A stretch of 18,894 nucleotides of DNA from an uncultured Eubacteriales bacterium (GTDB lineage: Bacteria; Bacillota_A; Clostridia; Christensenellales; Aristaeellaceae): the NCBI GenBank assembly GCA_902775835.1, contig CACYNZ010000021.1, forward strand, positions 1 through 18,894. The letters run 5' to 3'. The position numbers were made by a program, and so were the translations under genes. Positions 6,878 to 16,106 of this stretch are shown here, piece by piece. Position 1 is the stretch's first letter; each line of letters opens with the position of its first letter. The notes under the pieces are model-generated. The model did not search any database. It saw only the letters and a program-made list of their open reading frames with translations, and was not told the DNA's origin.

Positions 6878-8071
6878 ATGCTTTCCTCGCTCAGAACACG
6901 TTATGAACACACGATCCACGCCTGCTATCTGGGGTATATCACCCAGGCCGTAGTCAACAGCTACCTGCCGCTGCTCTTCCTGCATTTCCAGTCGGTGTTT
7001 CACCTTTCCCTCGCCCAGATCACGCTGATTACCACACTGAACTTTGCCATTCAGCTGTGCATCGATTTTCTCTCCACATTTTTTGTGGACCGCATCGGCT
7101 ACCGGAAATGCGTCTGCGCCGCGCACCTGTTCGCCTGCACCGGCCTTGCCGGTCTTTCCGTGCTTCCCTATGTCTTTCCAAGGCCCTATCCCGGGATTCT
7201 CACCTGCGTGGTGCTCTACGCCATCGGCGGCGGGCTCATCGAAGTGCTGATCTCCCCCATCGTGGAATCCTGCCCCACGGAAAAGAAGGAGGCGGCCATG
7301 AGCCTTCTGCATTCCTTCTACTGCTGGGGCGTCATGGGCATGACGCTTCTTTCCACGCTCTTCTTCCATGTGTTCGGAATCCGTTCCTGGCGCATACTCA
7401 GCTGCATATGGGCCCTGATTCCCGCCTTTACGTTCTTCCTGTTTCTGCAGGTGCCCATCTTTCCCGTGGTGGCTGAGAACCAGGAAAAGCTTTCCATCCG
7501 CAGTCTGATCGGGAGCAAGGTGTTCTGGCTGCTGCTCGGCATGATGATCTGTGCCGGGGCCTCGGAACAGGCCATGAGCCAGTGGGCATCCGCGTTTGCG
7601 GAAAGCGGCCTGCATATCTCCAAGACGCTGGGCGACCTGGCTGGCCCCTGCGCCTTTGCGCTCACCATGGGCACGGCCCGCGCCATTTTCGGAAATTCCG
7701 GCAGCCGGCTCTCCCTGAAAAAAGGCATCGCAGGCTCTGCGCTTCTGTGCATCGTCTGCTACGCCCTGGCCGTCTTTTCCGCTTCCCCGGTTCTTGCACT
7801 CATCGGCTGTGCCCTGTGCGGGTTTTCCGTGGGCATCTTCTGGCCGGGCACCTTTTCCATGGCGGCGAAGGCGCTTCCCGGCGGAGGCACGCCCATGTAT
7901 GCGCTCCTGGCGCTGGCAGGCGATATCGGCTGCTCCGGCGGGCCCACGCTGGTGGGCCTGGTCAGCAACGCCAACGGCGGTGTGCTGACCACAGGCCTGC
8001 TCGCAGCCATGGTTTTCCCGGTGCTCATGATCCTGTTTCTCCTTCTTCTGGTGCGCTCCGCCCGGGTCTGA
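6878..8071 (+). CDS. Major facilitator superfamily transporter
   Basis: A 397-aa polytopic inner-membrane transporter of the MFS, probably a proton-coupled sugar or metabolite porter or an exporter. Roughly twelve hydrophobic helices are visible. Between helices 2 and 3 lies FVDRIGYRKC, a version of the MFS D-R-x-G-x-R/K-x loop motif. SLLHSFYCWGVMG in the middle of the N-half resembles the sugar-porter (FHS-like) branch, but the substrate is not determined. I chose the ATG at 6878 over an upstream in-frame ATG at 6806 because GGAGG lies 7 bases before it and the longer form would add a non-membrane leader overlapping the divergent promoter. It is monocistronic, divergent from the metallopeptidase operon and followed by a strong terminator. 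Confidence 0.88.
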   Translation: MLSSLRTRYEHTIHACYLGYITQAVVNSYLPLLFLHFQSVFHLSLAQITLITTLNFAIQLCIDFLSTFFVDRIGYRKCVCAAHLFACTGLAGLSVLPYVFPRPYPGILTCVVLYAIGGGLIEVLISPIVESCPTEKKEAAMSLLHSFYCWGVMGMTLLSTLFFHVFGIRSWRILSCIWALIPAFTFFLFLQVPIFPVVAENQEKLSIRSLIGSKVFWLLLGMMICAGASEQAMSQWASAFAESGLHISKTLGDLAGPCAFALTMGTARAIFGNSGSRLSLKKGIAGSALLCIVCYALAVFSASPVLALIGCALCGFSVGIFWPGTFSMAAKALPGGGTPMYALLALAGDIGCSGGPTLVGLVSNANGGVLTTGLLAAMVFPVLMILFLLLLVRSARV

Positions 8072-8082
8072 TTCCGTTTACC

Positions 8083-8113
8083 GAGCGCCGTCCGGCGGAC
8101 GGCGCTTTTCTTA
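8083..8113 (+). terminator. Intrinsic terminator of the MFS gene
   Basis: A perfect 10-bp stem (AGCGCCGTCC / GGACGGCGCT, loop GGC) at 8084-8106 is followed by TTTTCTTAT, just after the MFS stop codon. Confidence 0.88.
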
Positions 8114-8132
8114 TGCCTGTCTCCCTGTCCTC

Positions 8133-8160
8133 TTGACAGATGTCTGCGCGTCTATATAAT
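8133..8160 (+). promoter_or_regulatory. Near-consensus promoter of the MarR-ABC exporter operon
   Basis: A perfect TTGACA at 8133-8138 and a perfect TATAAT at 8155-8160 are separated by 16 bases. Such a strong promoter in front of a MarR gene implies tight repression, which fits the inverted repeat immediately downstream. Confidence 0.88.
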
Positions 8161-8194
8161 TAACCCCGTTTATTATTTTCGTAAACCCGGTTAA
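8160..8194 (+). promoter_or_regulatory. Probable MarR operator (imperfect inverted repeat over the transcription start)
   Basis: TTAACCCCGTTTA at 8160-8172 and TAAACCCGGTTAA at 8182-8194 form a 13-bp inverted repeat with 11 matches around a 9-base centre. It begins at the last base of the -10 box and covers the predicted start point near 8167. A dimeric MarR protein bound here would block transcription. The inner GTTTA/TAAAC arms alone may be the core site. Confidence 0.7.
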
Positions 8195-8219
8195 CTTTTC
8201 TGGAAAGGATGGACTCGTC

Positions 8220-8705
8220 ATGACTGACTCGGAACTGGATATCCTCATGGACAAGCTGGGACGCTGCAGGTCCTTTCTGCCGCCGGAGATCCTGAGCCGC
8301 ACAAACATGGGGCTCGGCGCCGTGCTCTGCCATCTCAGTGAGGCCGGCGCGCCAGTCGCCGCCAAGGACCTCGCTGCCCTCACGGAGGTCTCCACGGCAC
8401 GCATGACCATTCTGCTGAAAAAGCTGGACAGCCGCGGCCTGATCCTGTCCGAAAAGGATCCGCAGGACAGGCGGAAAGTCCTTGTCTCCCTCTCCCCGGA
8501 AGGCATGCGCCTGTGCGGGGAGATTCATGAAGGAAGCGTAAAAACGCTCCGCGCACTCGTCGATCATTTCGGCTACGAGCGCTTCAGTACATTCCTGGAT
8601 ACCGCATCCGAAATCCGTGACTGGCTGACCCAGGCCTGTCCCATGGCAAAGGATGCGCCTGCACAGGATCCCGATACACCGGAAGGAGGAGAACACGATT
8701 GTTGA
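8220..8705 (+). CDS. MarR-family transcriptional regulator
   Basis: A 161-aa winged-helix repressor. The DNA-binding domain spans about 30-100: APVAAKDLAALTEVSTARMTI near 44-64 contains the helix-turn-helix, and the wing is LILSEKDPQDRRKVLVSLSPEG (about 74-95), with the family's D-x-R-R motif (Asp83, Arg84, Arg85). Flanking helices at both ends should form the dimer interface. The start at 8220 has GGAAAGG about 11 bases upstream; an ATG at 8209 meets a stop at once. Its end overlaps the first ABC exporter gene by seven bases, so regulator and pump are cotranscribed. The likely job is autorepression and ligand-dependent derepression of the pump. The inducer is unknown. Confidence 0.92.
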   Translation: MTDSELDILMDKLGRCRSFLPPEILSRTNMGLGAVLCHLSEAGAPVAAKDLAALTEVSTARMTILLKKLDSRGLILSEKDPQDRRKVLVSLSPEGMRLCGEIHEGSVKTLRALVDHFGYERFSTFLDTASEIRDWLTQACPMAKDAPAQDPDTPEGGEHDC

Positions 8706-10447
8706 AGCTTCTGAAATACCTGACCCGTCAGGACCGCATGAGCATGGCTGCCTGCATGTGCCTGGTGGTGCTTCAGGTGTGGCTGGACCTGACCATGCCG
8801 GACTACACCCAGGCGCTCACGGCGGCTGTGTCGGCCGGCAATATTTCCATGCAGGACGTTCTGCGAAACGGCGGCATGATGCTCCTGTGCGCCCTGGGCA
8901 GCATGGCCTCTTCCATACTCTGCGGCTTTCTGACCGCCCGCATTGCAGCCAGTTATGCGCGCACCCTGCGCGAAAAACTGTTTGACCGGATCACGGATTT
9001 TTCCGATGCGGACATCGGCCGCTTCACCGTGGCCAGTCTGATCACCCGTACCACCAACGATGTGGTGCAGATGCAGTCACTGATTGCCATCGGCATGCAG
9101 CTGCTGATCAAGGCACCCATCACCGCAGTCTGGGCCATCCTCAAGATTTCCTCGGCTTCGGTGGAATGGACCCAGGCCACCATGATCACTGTGGCCGTGA
9201 TTGTCAGCTTTGTGGCCGTCCTGATCCTGATCGCCTTCCCGCGCTTCCGGAAAATCCAGAAGCTGACCGACGCGCTCAACCACGCCACCGAGGAAAACCT
9301 GGAAGGCGTGCGCGTGATCCGCGCCTTCAATGCGGAAGCCTATCAGGCGCGGAAGTTTGAGCAGGTCAATCAGGATATCACCCGGAATCATCTCTTTACG
9401 GCGCGGGCCATGGGCCTCATGTTTCCCGTCATGTCCATGGCCATGTCCGGCCTTACCCTGGCCATCTACTGGATCGGCGCCTATCTCATGAACGCGGCGC
9501 CCATTCTTCAGCGCGCCACGCTGATCGGAAACATGACCGCCTACACCCAGTATGCCATTCAGGTGGTCATGTCCTTCATGATGCTGGTGGCCATATTCAT
9601 CATCATTCCCCGGGTCATGGTCAGTGCGGGGCGTATCCGTGAAGTGCTGGAAACTGAGCCTTCCATGCGCTTTCCGGAAAACGACGGGGATATTCCGTCA
9701 GGCGCGCGCATCGAATTCCGTCACGTATCCTTTTCCTATCAGAACGGCGAGGAAAACTGCCTGAAGGATCTGAACTTCACCATTGAGCCCGGCCAGACCT
9801 TCGCCATCATCGGCGCCACCGGTTGCGGAAAAACCTCCCTCGTGAACCTGATCCCCCGGCTCTATGATGTCACCGAAGGCGAAGTGCTCATCAACGGCCG
9901 GGATATACGCACCTATGCCCAGAAAACCCTGGAGCACCTGGTATCCGTAGCCCCGCAGAAGGCCATGCTGTTCATGGGGGATGTGAAGTCCAACATCACC
10001 TATGGCTGCGGAGAGAACATCCCCGATGACAGCCCCCGCATCCGGGAGGCGCTGGATATCGCCCAGGCCGGATTTGTGGACGAGCTTCCGCTGGGCGTGC
10101 ACGCCCCGGTGGCCCAGGGCGGGACCAATTTCTCCGGCGGCCAGAAGCAGCGTCTGTCCATCGCCCGGGCCGTCTTCCGCAGGTCCCCTGTCATGATCTT
10201 TGATGATACCTTCTCTGCCCTGGACTTCCAGACCGACATGCGCGTTCGTCAGGCCATCCATGACCGTCTGAAGGGCTGCACGTCCATTCTTGTGGCCCAG
10301 CGCATCGGAACCGTCCGCCAGGCGGATCAGATTCTGGTACTGGACAACGGCTCGATTGCCGGAATCGGCAGACATGAGGAGCTCCTCCAAAGCTGCAGTG
10401 TCTACCGTGAGATTGCCCTGTCCCAGCTCAGAGAGGAGGAATTGTAA
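8699..10447 (+). CDS. ABC exporter half-transporter with degenerate ATPase site (heterodimer subunit 1)
   Basis: A 582-aa type IV ABC half-exporter (EfrA/BmrC/LmrC-like): six membrane helices at ~15-320 followed by one nucleotide-binding domain. It shows Walker A GATGCGKT (372-379), a Q-loop VAPQKAML, a canonical signature FSGGQ and Walker B MIFDDT. The catalytic Glu after Walker B is Asp503, and the switch His is Gln534 (LVAQRIG). Both changes mark the non-hydrolysing site of heterodimeric multidrug exporters. Translation probably starts at TTG 8699, with AAGGAGG nine bases upstream; the next codon is also TTG. It overlaps the MarR gene and, by one base, the partner gene, so subunits should be made together. 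The substrate is likely a drug or other hydrophobic compound, but this is not proven. Confidence 0.92.
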   Translation: MLKLLKYLTRQDRMSMAACMCLVVLQVWLDLTMPDYTQALTAAVSAGNISMQDVLRNGGMMLLCALGSMASSILCGFLTARIAASYARTLREKLFDRITDFSDADIGRFTVASLITRTTNDVVQMQSLIAIGMQLLIKAPITAVWAILKISSASVEWTQATMITVAVIVSFVAVLILIAFPRFRKIQKLTDALNHATEENLEGVRVIRAFNAEAYQARKFEQVNQDITRNHLFTARAMGLMFPVMSMAMSGLTLAIYWIGAYLMNAAPILQRATLIGNMTAYTQYAIQVVMSFMMLVAIFIIIPRVMVSAGRIREVLETEPSMRFPENDGDIPSGARIEFRHVSFSYQNGEENCLKDLNFTIEPGQTFAIIGATGCGKTSLVNLIPRLYDVTEGEVLINGRDIRTYAQKTLEHLVSVAPQKAMLFMGDVKSNITYGCGENIPDDSPRIREALDIAQAGFVDELPLGVHAPVAQGGTNFSGGQKQRLSIARAVFRRSPVMIFDDTFSALDFQTDMRVRQAIHDRLKGCTSILVAQRIGTVRQADQILVLDNGSIAGIGRHEELLQSCSVYREIALSQLREEEL

Positions 10448-12234
10448 TGCCGCCACGGAATATGCCCATGACCCCGGAAAAAATGGACACGGGTGTGCTG
10501 AAGAAGCTGTTCACCTATAACCAGCGGTACCTGCCCGCCCTGATCATTGCCGTTGTGTTCGCGCTGGGCGGTGCCGTATGCACGCTGATCGGTCCGGAGA
10601 AAATCTCGGACCTGATGAATACCATTTTCCAGGGAATCCTGACCGGCGTAAACATGCAAAACTTCGAGGCCATGTGCTGGAACCTGGTGTTCCTCTATGC
10701 CCTGTCCGCCTTCCTCTCCTACGGTCAGCAGTTCATCACCTCCACTGTGACCCAGTACTCCTCCCGCCGGCTGAGAAGCGATATTGACCGGAAGATCAGC
10801 CGTCTGCCGCTGCGGTTTTTTGATCAGTCCACCAAGGGAGATATTCTCTCCCGCATCACCAATGATGTGGACACCATTTCCCAGACCCTGTCCGCATCCA
10901 TTGCCAACCTGATCTCCAGTCTCGCCCTGTTCATCGGCGTCATTTACAAGATGTTCGCCGTCAACTGGATTCTGGCGCTGGTGACCATCCTCTCCTCCTT
11001 CCTCGGCTTCTTTGCCATGCGCATCATCATGGGCCGCAGCCAGAAGTACTTCAATCAGAAGCAGCGTGAACTGGGCGCCATGAACGGACAGATTGAGGAA
11101 GTGTATCAGAACCATCATATCGTCCGGATTTTCGGCGCCAAGCCCTACGAGACCGAAACATTCCTCGGCACCAACGAAAAGCTGTTCTCCGCCAACTGGA
11201 AAAGCCAGTTTCTCTCCGGCATGATGATGCCCATCATGACCTTTGTGGGCAACCTTTCCTATGTGCTGATCTTTGTGGTGGGCGTTGCCTTCATGATCAA
11301 CGGAAGCAGCCAGGTAACCCTGGGCACCATTATTTCCTTCATTATCTATGCACGCCTGTTCTCCCAGCCCCTGGGCACCTTTGCCCAGTCCATGACCAGT
11401 CTCCAGCAGTCCAGCGCCGCCGGAAAGCGCGTGTTTGAAGTGCTGGATGCTGAGGAAATGACACCGGAGCGTGCTGCGGCTGCCAAACCGGAACAGGTCC
11501 GCGGTCAGGTGGAATTCGATCACGTGAGCTTCGGCTACCGTGAAGACCAGACCATTATCCATGACTTCTCCGCTTCCATCTCGCCCGGGCAGAAAATCGC
11601 GATTGTCGGACCCACCGGCGCGGGAAAGACCACCATGGTAAACCTGCTGATGCGCTTTTATGAGGTGCGCAGCGGTGCCATCCGCATTGACGGTCAGGAT
11701 ATCCGGGATATGACCCGTCAGCAGGTCCATGATCTGTTCGGCATGATTCTCCAGGATACATGGCTGTTCAGCGGCACCATCCGGGATAACCTGGTCTTCA
11801 ACGGAACAGGGGTATCCGATGCACAGCTGGACGAAGCCTGCGAGGCCGTGGGCCTGACGCACTTCATCCGGACTCAGGAAAAGGGCTATGACACGGAGCT
11901 TTCCGACAAGATGAATCTCTCGGAAGGCCAGAAGCAGCAGATGACCATCGCCCGCGCCATCATCCAGAACGCGCCGATGCTGATCCTGGACGAGGCCACC
12001 TCCTCCATTGACACCCGCACCGAGCAGATTATCCAGAACGCCATGGACCGCATGACAAAGGGCAAAACCTCCTTCGTCATCGCCCACCGTCTGTCCACCA
12101 TCCGGAACGCGGACCTGATCTTGGTCATGCGGGATGGGGATATCGTGGAAATGGGCACGCACACTTCGCTGCTTGACAGGGGCGGATTCTATGCCGAACT
12201 GTACAACAGCCAGTTTGCCGCTGTCGGTGCATGA
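10447..12234 (+). CDS. ABC exporter half-transporter with catalytic ATPase site (heterodimer subunit 2)
   Basis: A 595-aa partner half-exporter (EfrB/BmrD/LmrD-like): six membrane helices at ~35-340, then a nucleotide-binding domain. Its Walker A GPTGAGKTT (388-396), Walker B LILDEATSS with Glu516, and switch His547 (VIAHRLST) are fully canonical. Its signature is LSEGQ (491-495) rather than LSGGQ. This is the expected complement: its Walker motifs pair with subunit 1's intact FSGGQ to form the working site, while its altered signature faces subunit 1's Asp/Gln site. The start ATG overlaps the previous stop (TAATG), with AGGAGG a few bases upstream. It is the last gene before a strong terminator. 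Confidence 0.92.
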   Translation: MPPRNMPMTPEKMDTGVLKKLFTYNQRYLPALIIAVVFALGGAVCTLIGPEKISDLMNTIFQGILTGVNMQNFEAMCWNLVFLYALSAFLSYGQQFITSTVTQYSSRRLRSDIDRKISRLPLRFFDQSTKGDILSRITNDVDTISQTLSASIANLISSLALFIGVIYKMFAVNWILALVTILSSFLGFFAMRIIMGRSQKYFNQKQRELGAMNGQIEEVYQNHHIVRIFGAKPYETETFLGTNEKLFSANWKSQFLSGMMMPIMTFVGNLSYVLIFVVGVAFMINGSSQVTLGTIISFIIYARLFSQPLGTFAQSMTSLQQSSAAGKRVFEVLDAEEMTPERAAAAKPEQVRGQVEFDHVSFGYREDQTIIHDFSASISPGQKIAIVGPTGAGKTTMVNLLMRFYEVRSGAIRIDGQDIRDMTRQQVHDLFGMILQDTWLFSGTIRDNLVFNGTGVSDAQLDEACEAVGLTHFIRTQEKGYDTELSDKMNLSEGQKQQMTIARAIIQNAPMLILDEATSSIDTRTEQIIQNAMDRMTKGKTSFVIAHRLSTIRNADLILVMRDGDIVEMGTHTSLLDRGGFYAELYNSQFAAVGA

Positions 12235-12248
12235 CAGGCGCCGGATAC

Positions 12249-12293
12249 AAAAAGCCCCGGGAGACTCCCTGATCTGGGAGTTCCCGGGGTTTT
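12249..12293. terminator. Bidirectional terminator between the ABC exporter and uraA
   Basis: A 14-bp stem with one bulged base (CCCCGGGAGACTCCC at 12255-12269 against GGGAGTTCCCGGGG at 12276-12289) is preceded by AAAAA and followed by TTTT. It can end both the plus-strand exporter operon and the convergent minus-strand uracil permease transcript. Confidence 0.88.
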
Positions 12294-12342
12294 GATGCAT
12301 ATGAATGTTTCCGTGCTTCATCTGTTACGGTTCAGACAGTGC

Positions 12343-13671
12343 TTACACCTTGAAGTTCACGGAAGTGTCGCCCAGTTCATTGGTACCGAACTTGTAGTCG
12401 TTGCCAGGCAGGATGGCGTTGAGCAGCACGCCCACCAGGGAGGCCACGGCCAGACCGGACAGGCTGATGTTCACGGAGCCGATGGAGAAGGCGATGGCGC
12501 CGGCAGCAGAGAAGTTGATGCCCAGGGCCAGGGACATGATCATGGCAGCAATGATGACATTGCGGCTCTTGGTGAAGTCCACCTGGTTTTCCACCACATT
12601 GCGGACACCGACGGCGGAGATCATGCCGTAGAGGATCAGGGACACGCCGCCGATGGTGGCGGTGGGCATGCAGCGCACCAGGGCTGCAAACTTGGGGCAG
12701 AAGGAGAGGACCACAGCGATGCAGGCAGCCAGACGGACCACCTTGGGATCATACACCTTGGTCAGGGCCAGAACACCGGTATTCTCGCCATAGGTCGTGT
12801 TGGCGGGAGCGCCGAACAGCGCAGCCATGGTGGTGGCCAGGCCGTCGCCCAGAAGGGTTCTGTGCAGGCCGGGATCCTGGACAAAGTTCTTGCCCACGGT
12901 GGAGGAGATGGCGCATACGTCACCGATGTGCTCCATCATGGTGGCCAGGGAAATCGGAACCATGGCAACCAGCGCGGAAACGATGAGAGAAGAGTCAGCA
13001 CCGTTGAACAGGCTGAACACAGTGGTGTTCCACTGAATGGGGAATCCGATCCATGCCGCGTTCTGGACCTCGCTGAAGTCCACCATGCCGGCAATGGCAG
13101 CCACCACATAGGAACCGACCACACCCAGCAGGATGGGGATGATCTTGATCATGCCCTTGCCCCAGATATTGCAGACAATGACGATGACCACAGCCAGCAG
13201 AGCGATCCACCAGTTGGCCGCGCAGTTATTCACGGCGGAGGAGGCCAGCGTGATGCCGATGCAGATGATGATGGGGCCCGTCACGATGGGCGGGAAAAAC
13301 CGCATGACCTTGGAGGGGCCAAAGGCGCGGAACAGCATGGAGACCACCACATAGATAAGGCCTGCCACCGCCACGCCGACACCGGCATAGGGAATCCAGG
13401 CAGTGCCTGCAAGACCCTGGCCTTCCGCCATGGCGCGCACAGCCGCATACCCGCCCAGGAAAGCGAACGAGGATCCCAGGAAAGCCGGAACCTTGCCGCC
13501 CGTCAGCAGATGGAACAGAAGTGTGCCAAGACCTGCCATCAGCAGGGTCGTTGCCACGTCCAGACCGGTCAGGGTGGGCACCAGAACCGTTGCGCCGAAC
13601 ATCGCGAACACGTGCTGGAAACCCAGAAGTGCAAATTTGCCTGTGCTGATTTTCTCTTTCTTCTCGGACAT
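12343..13671 (-). CDS. uraA: Uracil permease (NCS2 family)
   Basis: A 442-aa integral membrane nucleobase transporter of the UraA/PyrP family that imports uracil, probably with protons. The N-terminus KFALLGFQHVFAMFGATVLVP (12-32) is characteristic, and the following VPAFLGSSFAFLGGY matches the conserved region after the first helices. ENTGVLALTKVYDPKVVRLAA in the C-half contains the family's E-N-x-G motif with its substrate-binding Glu. Many hydrophobic helices fill the length. The start at 13671 has GAAAGGA about 11 bases upstream. It follows pyrR by 88 bases on the same strand, with no PyrR site or terminator noticed between, so it should be controlled by the attenuator ahead of pyrR. This matches the pyrR-pyrP arrangement known from Bacillus. 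Confidence 0.92.
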   Translation of the reverse strand: MSEKKEKISTGKFALLGFQHVFAMFGATVLVPTLTGLDVATTLLMAGLGTLLFHLLTGGKVPAFLGSSFAFLGGYAAVRAMAEGQGLAGTAWIPYAGVGVAVAGLIYVVVSMLFRAFGPSKVMRFFPPIVTGPIIICIGITLASSAVNNCAANWWIALLAVVIVIVCNIWGKGMIKIIPILLGVVGSYVVAAIAGMVDFSEVQNAAWIGFPIQWNTTVFSLFNGADSSLIVSALVAMVPISLATMMEHIGDVCAISSTVGKNFVQDPGLHRTLLGDGLATTMAALFGAPANTTYGENTGVLALTKVYDPKVVRLAACIAVVLSFCPKFAALVRCMPTATIGGVSLILYGMISAVGVRNVVENQVDFTKSRNVIIAAMIMSLALGINFSAAGAIAFSIGSVNISLSGLAVASLVGVLLNAILPGNDYKFGTNELGDTSVNFKV

Positions 13672-13759
13672 CAGAAAACCATCCTTTCGTTGTGTTCCAG
13701 ACTCGGGAATGCAGGTGCATGCCCGTTTATGATAACAGTCAGGCCGCGCCCGCCTGCAA

Positions 13760-14466
<707 letters not shown>

Positions 14467-14520
14467 GCGCGGATTATGCACAATGCGGCCTGCCCGCATC
14501 CGGTTTTTCTCATTCCGTGC

Positions 14521-14549
14521 TTGACACGCCATATAGACTGTTTTATTAT
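14521..14549 (+). promoter_or_regulatory. Promoter of the gntR-PHP-pepF operon
   Basis: A perfect TTGACA at 14521-14526 and TATTAT at 14544-14549 are separated by 17 bases. The palindromic operator overlaps the end of the -10 box. Confidence 0.8.
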
Positions 14550-14559
14550 TGTATACAAT
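14548..14559 (+). promoter_or_regulatory. Probable GntR/FCD operator palindrome
   Basis: ATTGTATACAAT is a perfect 12-bp palindrome that starts inside the -10 element and covers the expected start point. FCD-class GntR regulators typically bind short palindromes of the TNGTnnnACNA / TTGTATACAA kind, and the next gene encodes one. Autorepression is inferred. Confidence 0.75.
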
Positions 14560-14605
14560 GTGCAAACAAAAAACATTATGCACATGGAAGAGGTCAGGAC
14601 TGTTC

Positions 14606-15298
14606 ATGTCTCAAATCAGTTTCCAGCCCATGCTGGAGAGCCGGCCCATTCGGGACATCGCCTATGAAGTGCTCAAGCACGCCATCATCACAGGGGATAT
14701 TCCTGCCGGTGAACGAATTGTAGAAACCGAATATGCCTCACGACTTCACATCAGCCGCACGCCGCTGCGCGAAGCACTGCGGAAGCTGGAAAAAGACGGT
14801 CTCGTGGAATATGAGATGCGGCGCGGTGTGATCGTGCATGCCTTCACCATCGCAGACGTGGAAGAAATCTACACCATCCGCAATGCCATGGAGATGCTGA
14901 CGCTTCCCGCCATCATTGAGCGCGCCACCCCAGAAGATCTCGCCTCACTCCGGGTCAAGCTCCGGGATATGGATACCCTGATTGACCTTGGGGATGTGGA
15001 AACGCTTTCTCCCCTCACCCGCAGCTTCCATGCCCAGCTGACATCCCTGTGTCACCAGAACCGGATTCTCCGGGTCATTGAGGGACAGGATGAGTTCATC
15101 ACCCGTTTCTCGGCCATGGCCATCCGCAAGGAACCGAACCTGAAGGAAGCGCACAAGGAGCATTACCGCCTGGTGGAGCTGGTGGAGCAGAAAGACCTGG
15201 AAGGATTCCGCGAGCTCATGCAGCACCATATTGAGGCCAGCAAGAAAAACTGCCTGGTCGCTCTGGAAGAGCAGCGGAAAGGACAGAATCTCTCATGA
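14606..15298 (+). CDS. GntR-family transcriptional regulator, FCD subfamily
   Basis: A 230-aa ligand-responsive repressor. The N-terminal winged helix spans ~14-80: IRDIAYEVLKHAIITGDIPAGERI, then the helix-turn-helix region ETEYASRLHISRTPLREALR (40-59) and the wing GLVEYEMRRGVIVHAF (65-80). The C-terminal FCD helical bundle (~85-215) carries probable metal or ligand histidines His142, His186 and His207/208, and FCD regulators usually sense small carboxylates or sugar acids. I chose ATG 14606 because an upstream in-frame ATG at 14549 lies within the promoter. The ribosome site (AAGAGG, 12 bases away) is modest. Its stop overlaps the PHP gene by ATGA, so it heads a three-gene unit with PHP phosphatase and PepF. 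Confidence 0.92.
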   Translation: MSQISFQPMLESRPIRDIAYEVLKHAIITGDIPAGERIVETEYASRLHISRTPLREALRKLEKDGLVEYEMRRGVIVHAFTIADVEEIYTIRNAMEMLTLPAIIERATPEDLASLRVKLRDMDTLIDLGDVETLSPLTRSFHAQLTSLCHQNRILRVIEGQDEFITRFSAMAIRKEPNLKEAHKEHYRLVELVEQKDLEGFRELMQHHIEASKKNCLVALEEQRKGQNLS

Positions 15299-16101
15299 TC
15301 AAGGCAAACTACCATACGCATACAACCCGGTGTCATCATGCCCAGGGCACGGACGAGAGCTACGTGGAAGCCGCCATCCGTGCCGGGTACGATGTGCTCG
15401 GCTTTTCCGACCATACCCCCTGGCCGTTCCGGAGCGGATACGTGAGCCGTATCCGCATGCTTCCGGATGACCTCCGGGGGTATATTGATTCTGTGCATCT
15501 TCTGCAGAAACAGTACGAAGGCCGCCTGACCATTCATCTCGGCCTGGAGGCGGAATACTTTCCCCGCTATGCCGACTGGCTGAAGCGCATGCAGGATGCG
15601 GGGATTTCCTATTTTATTCTCGGCCAGCACTGGCCGGACTCGGAAGAGGAAACCGTATACTCCGGCAGGCTGGGTCAGGAAGATGACGGCGCGCTTGTGT
15701 ATGCGGAAAGCGTGGTCAGAGCACTGGAAACCGGACTGTATTCCTACCTCTGCCACCCGGACCTTTTCCTGCGCCACCGCCGGGATGATCAGTTCTCCCC
15801 CGCCTGCGAGGAAGCCACGGCCATGATCTGTCAGTGCGCTGTGCACCTGGGCATTCCGCTGGAATACAATCTTCTCGGCCTGCTCGAACAGATGAGCGGC
15901 AAGGAATGCGGGTATCCGAGCATGGCCTTCTGGAAGGAAGCACGGAAGTATGACCCGCAGGTGATCATCGGCGTGGATGCCCACGATCCCGCCCATCTTC
16001 TGAATACGGATACCATGAATCATGCAAGGGCATTCCTGTCCGGTCTCGGTTTCCGAGTGCTTGACCGCCTGCCCATGGACGCTGACTGCAAGGAGGAATA
16101 A
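15295..16101 (+). CDS. PHP-domain phosphatase, histidinol-phosphatase (HisK/HisJ)-like
   Basis: A 268-aa metal-dependent phosphoesterase of the PHP superfamily, in the branch usually annotated as histidinol-phosphatase (histidinol phosphate to histidinol). Metal-binding motifs occur in order: HTH with His7 and His9, HH at 14-15, GFSDHTP with Asp39 and His40, LGLEAEYF with Glu85, QHWPD with His112, then YLCHPDLF and VDAHDP near the C-terminus. It starts within the gntR stop (ATGA) and ends 5 bases before pepF. No other histidine-biosynthesis gene is nearby, so the true substrate may be a different phosphate ester. Confidence 0.82.
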   Translation: MIKANYHTHTTRCHHAQGTDESYVEAAIRAGYDVLGFSDHTPWPFRSGYVSRIRMLPDDLRGYIDSVHLLQKQYEGRLTIHLGLEAEYFPRYADWLKRMQDAGISYFILGQHWPDSEEETVYSGRLGQEDDGALVYAESVVRALETGLYSYLCHPDLFLRHRRDDQFSPACEEATAMICQCAVHLGIPLEYNLLGLLEQMSGKECGYPSMAFWKEARKYDPQVIIGVDAHDPAHLLNTDTMNHARAFLSGLGFRVLDRLPMDADCKEE

Positions 16102-16106
16102 CAGCC

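Noticed and set aside
10402..12321. Long antisense open frames opposite known genes (for example here, and at 2365-3636, 12292-13770 and 16020-17684)
   Set aside because: They lie opposite genes with full motif sets, are rich in His, Gly, Gln and Arg as expected from mirrored GC-rich codons, and lack family motifs or good ribosome sites.
13672..13759. Possible second PyrR attenuator before uraA
   Set aside because: No match to the PyrR-binding consensus and no terminator in the 88-base gap; only a weak TGCAGG/CCTGCA pairing.
14483..14504. Plus-strand hairpin ATGCGG...CCGCAT followed by CCGGTTTTT between the pyrR and gntR promoters
   Set aside because: No plus-strand gene precedes it, and it lies between divergent promoters. 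It could block stray transcription, but the stem is only six pairs.
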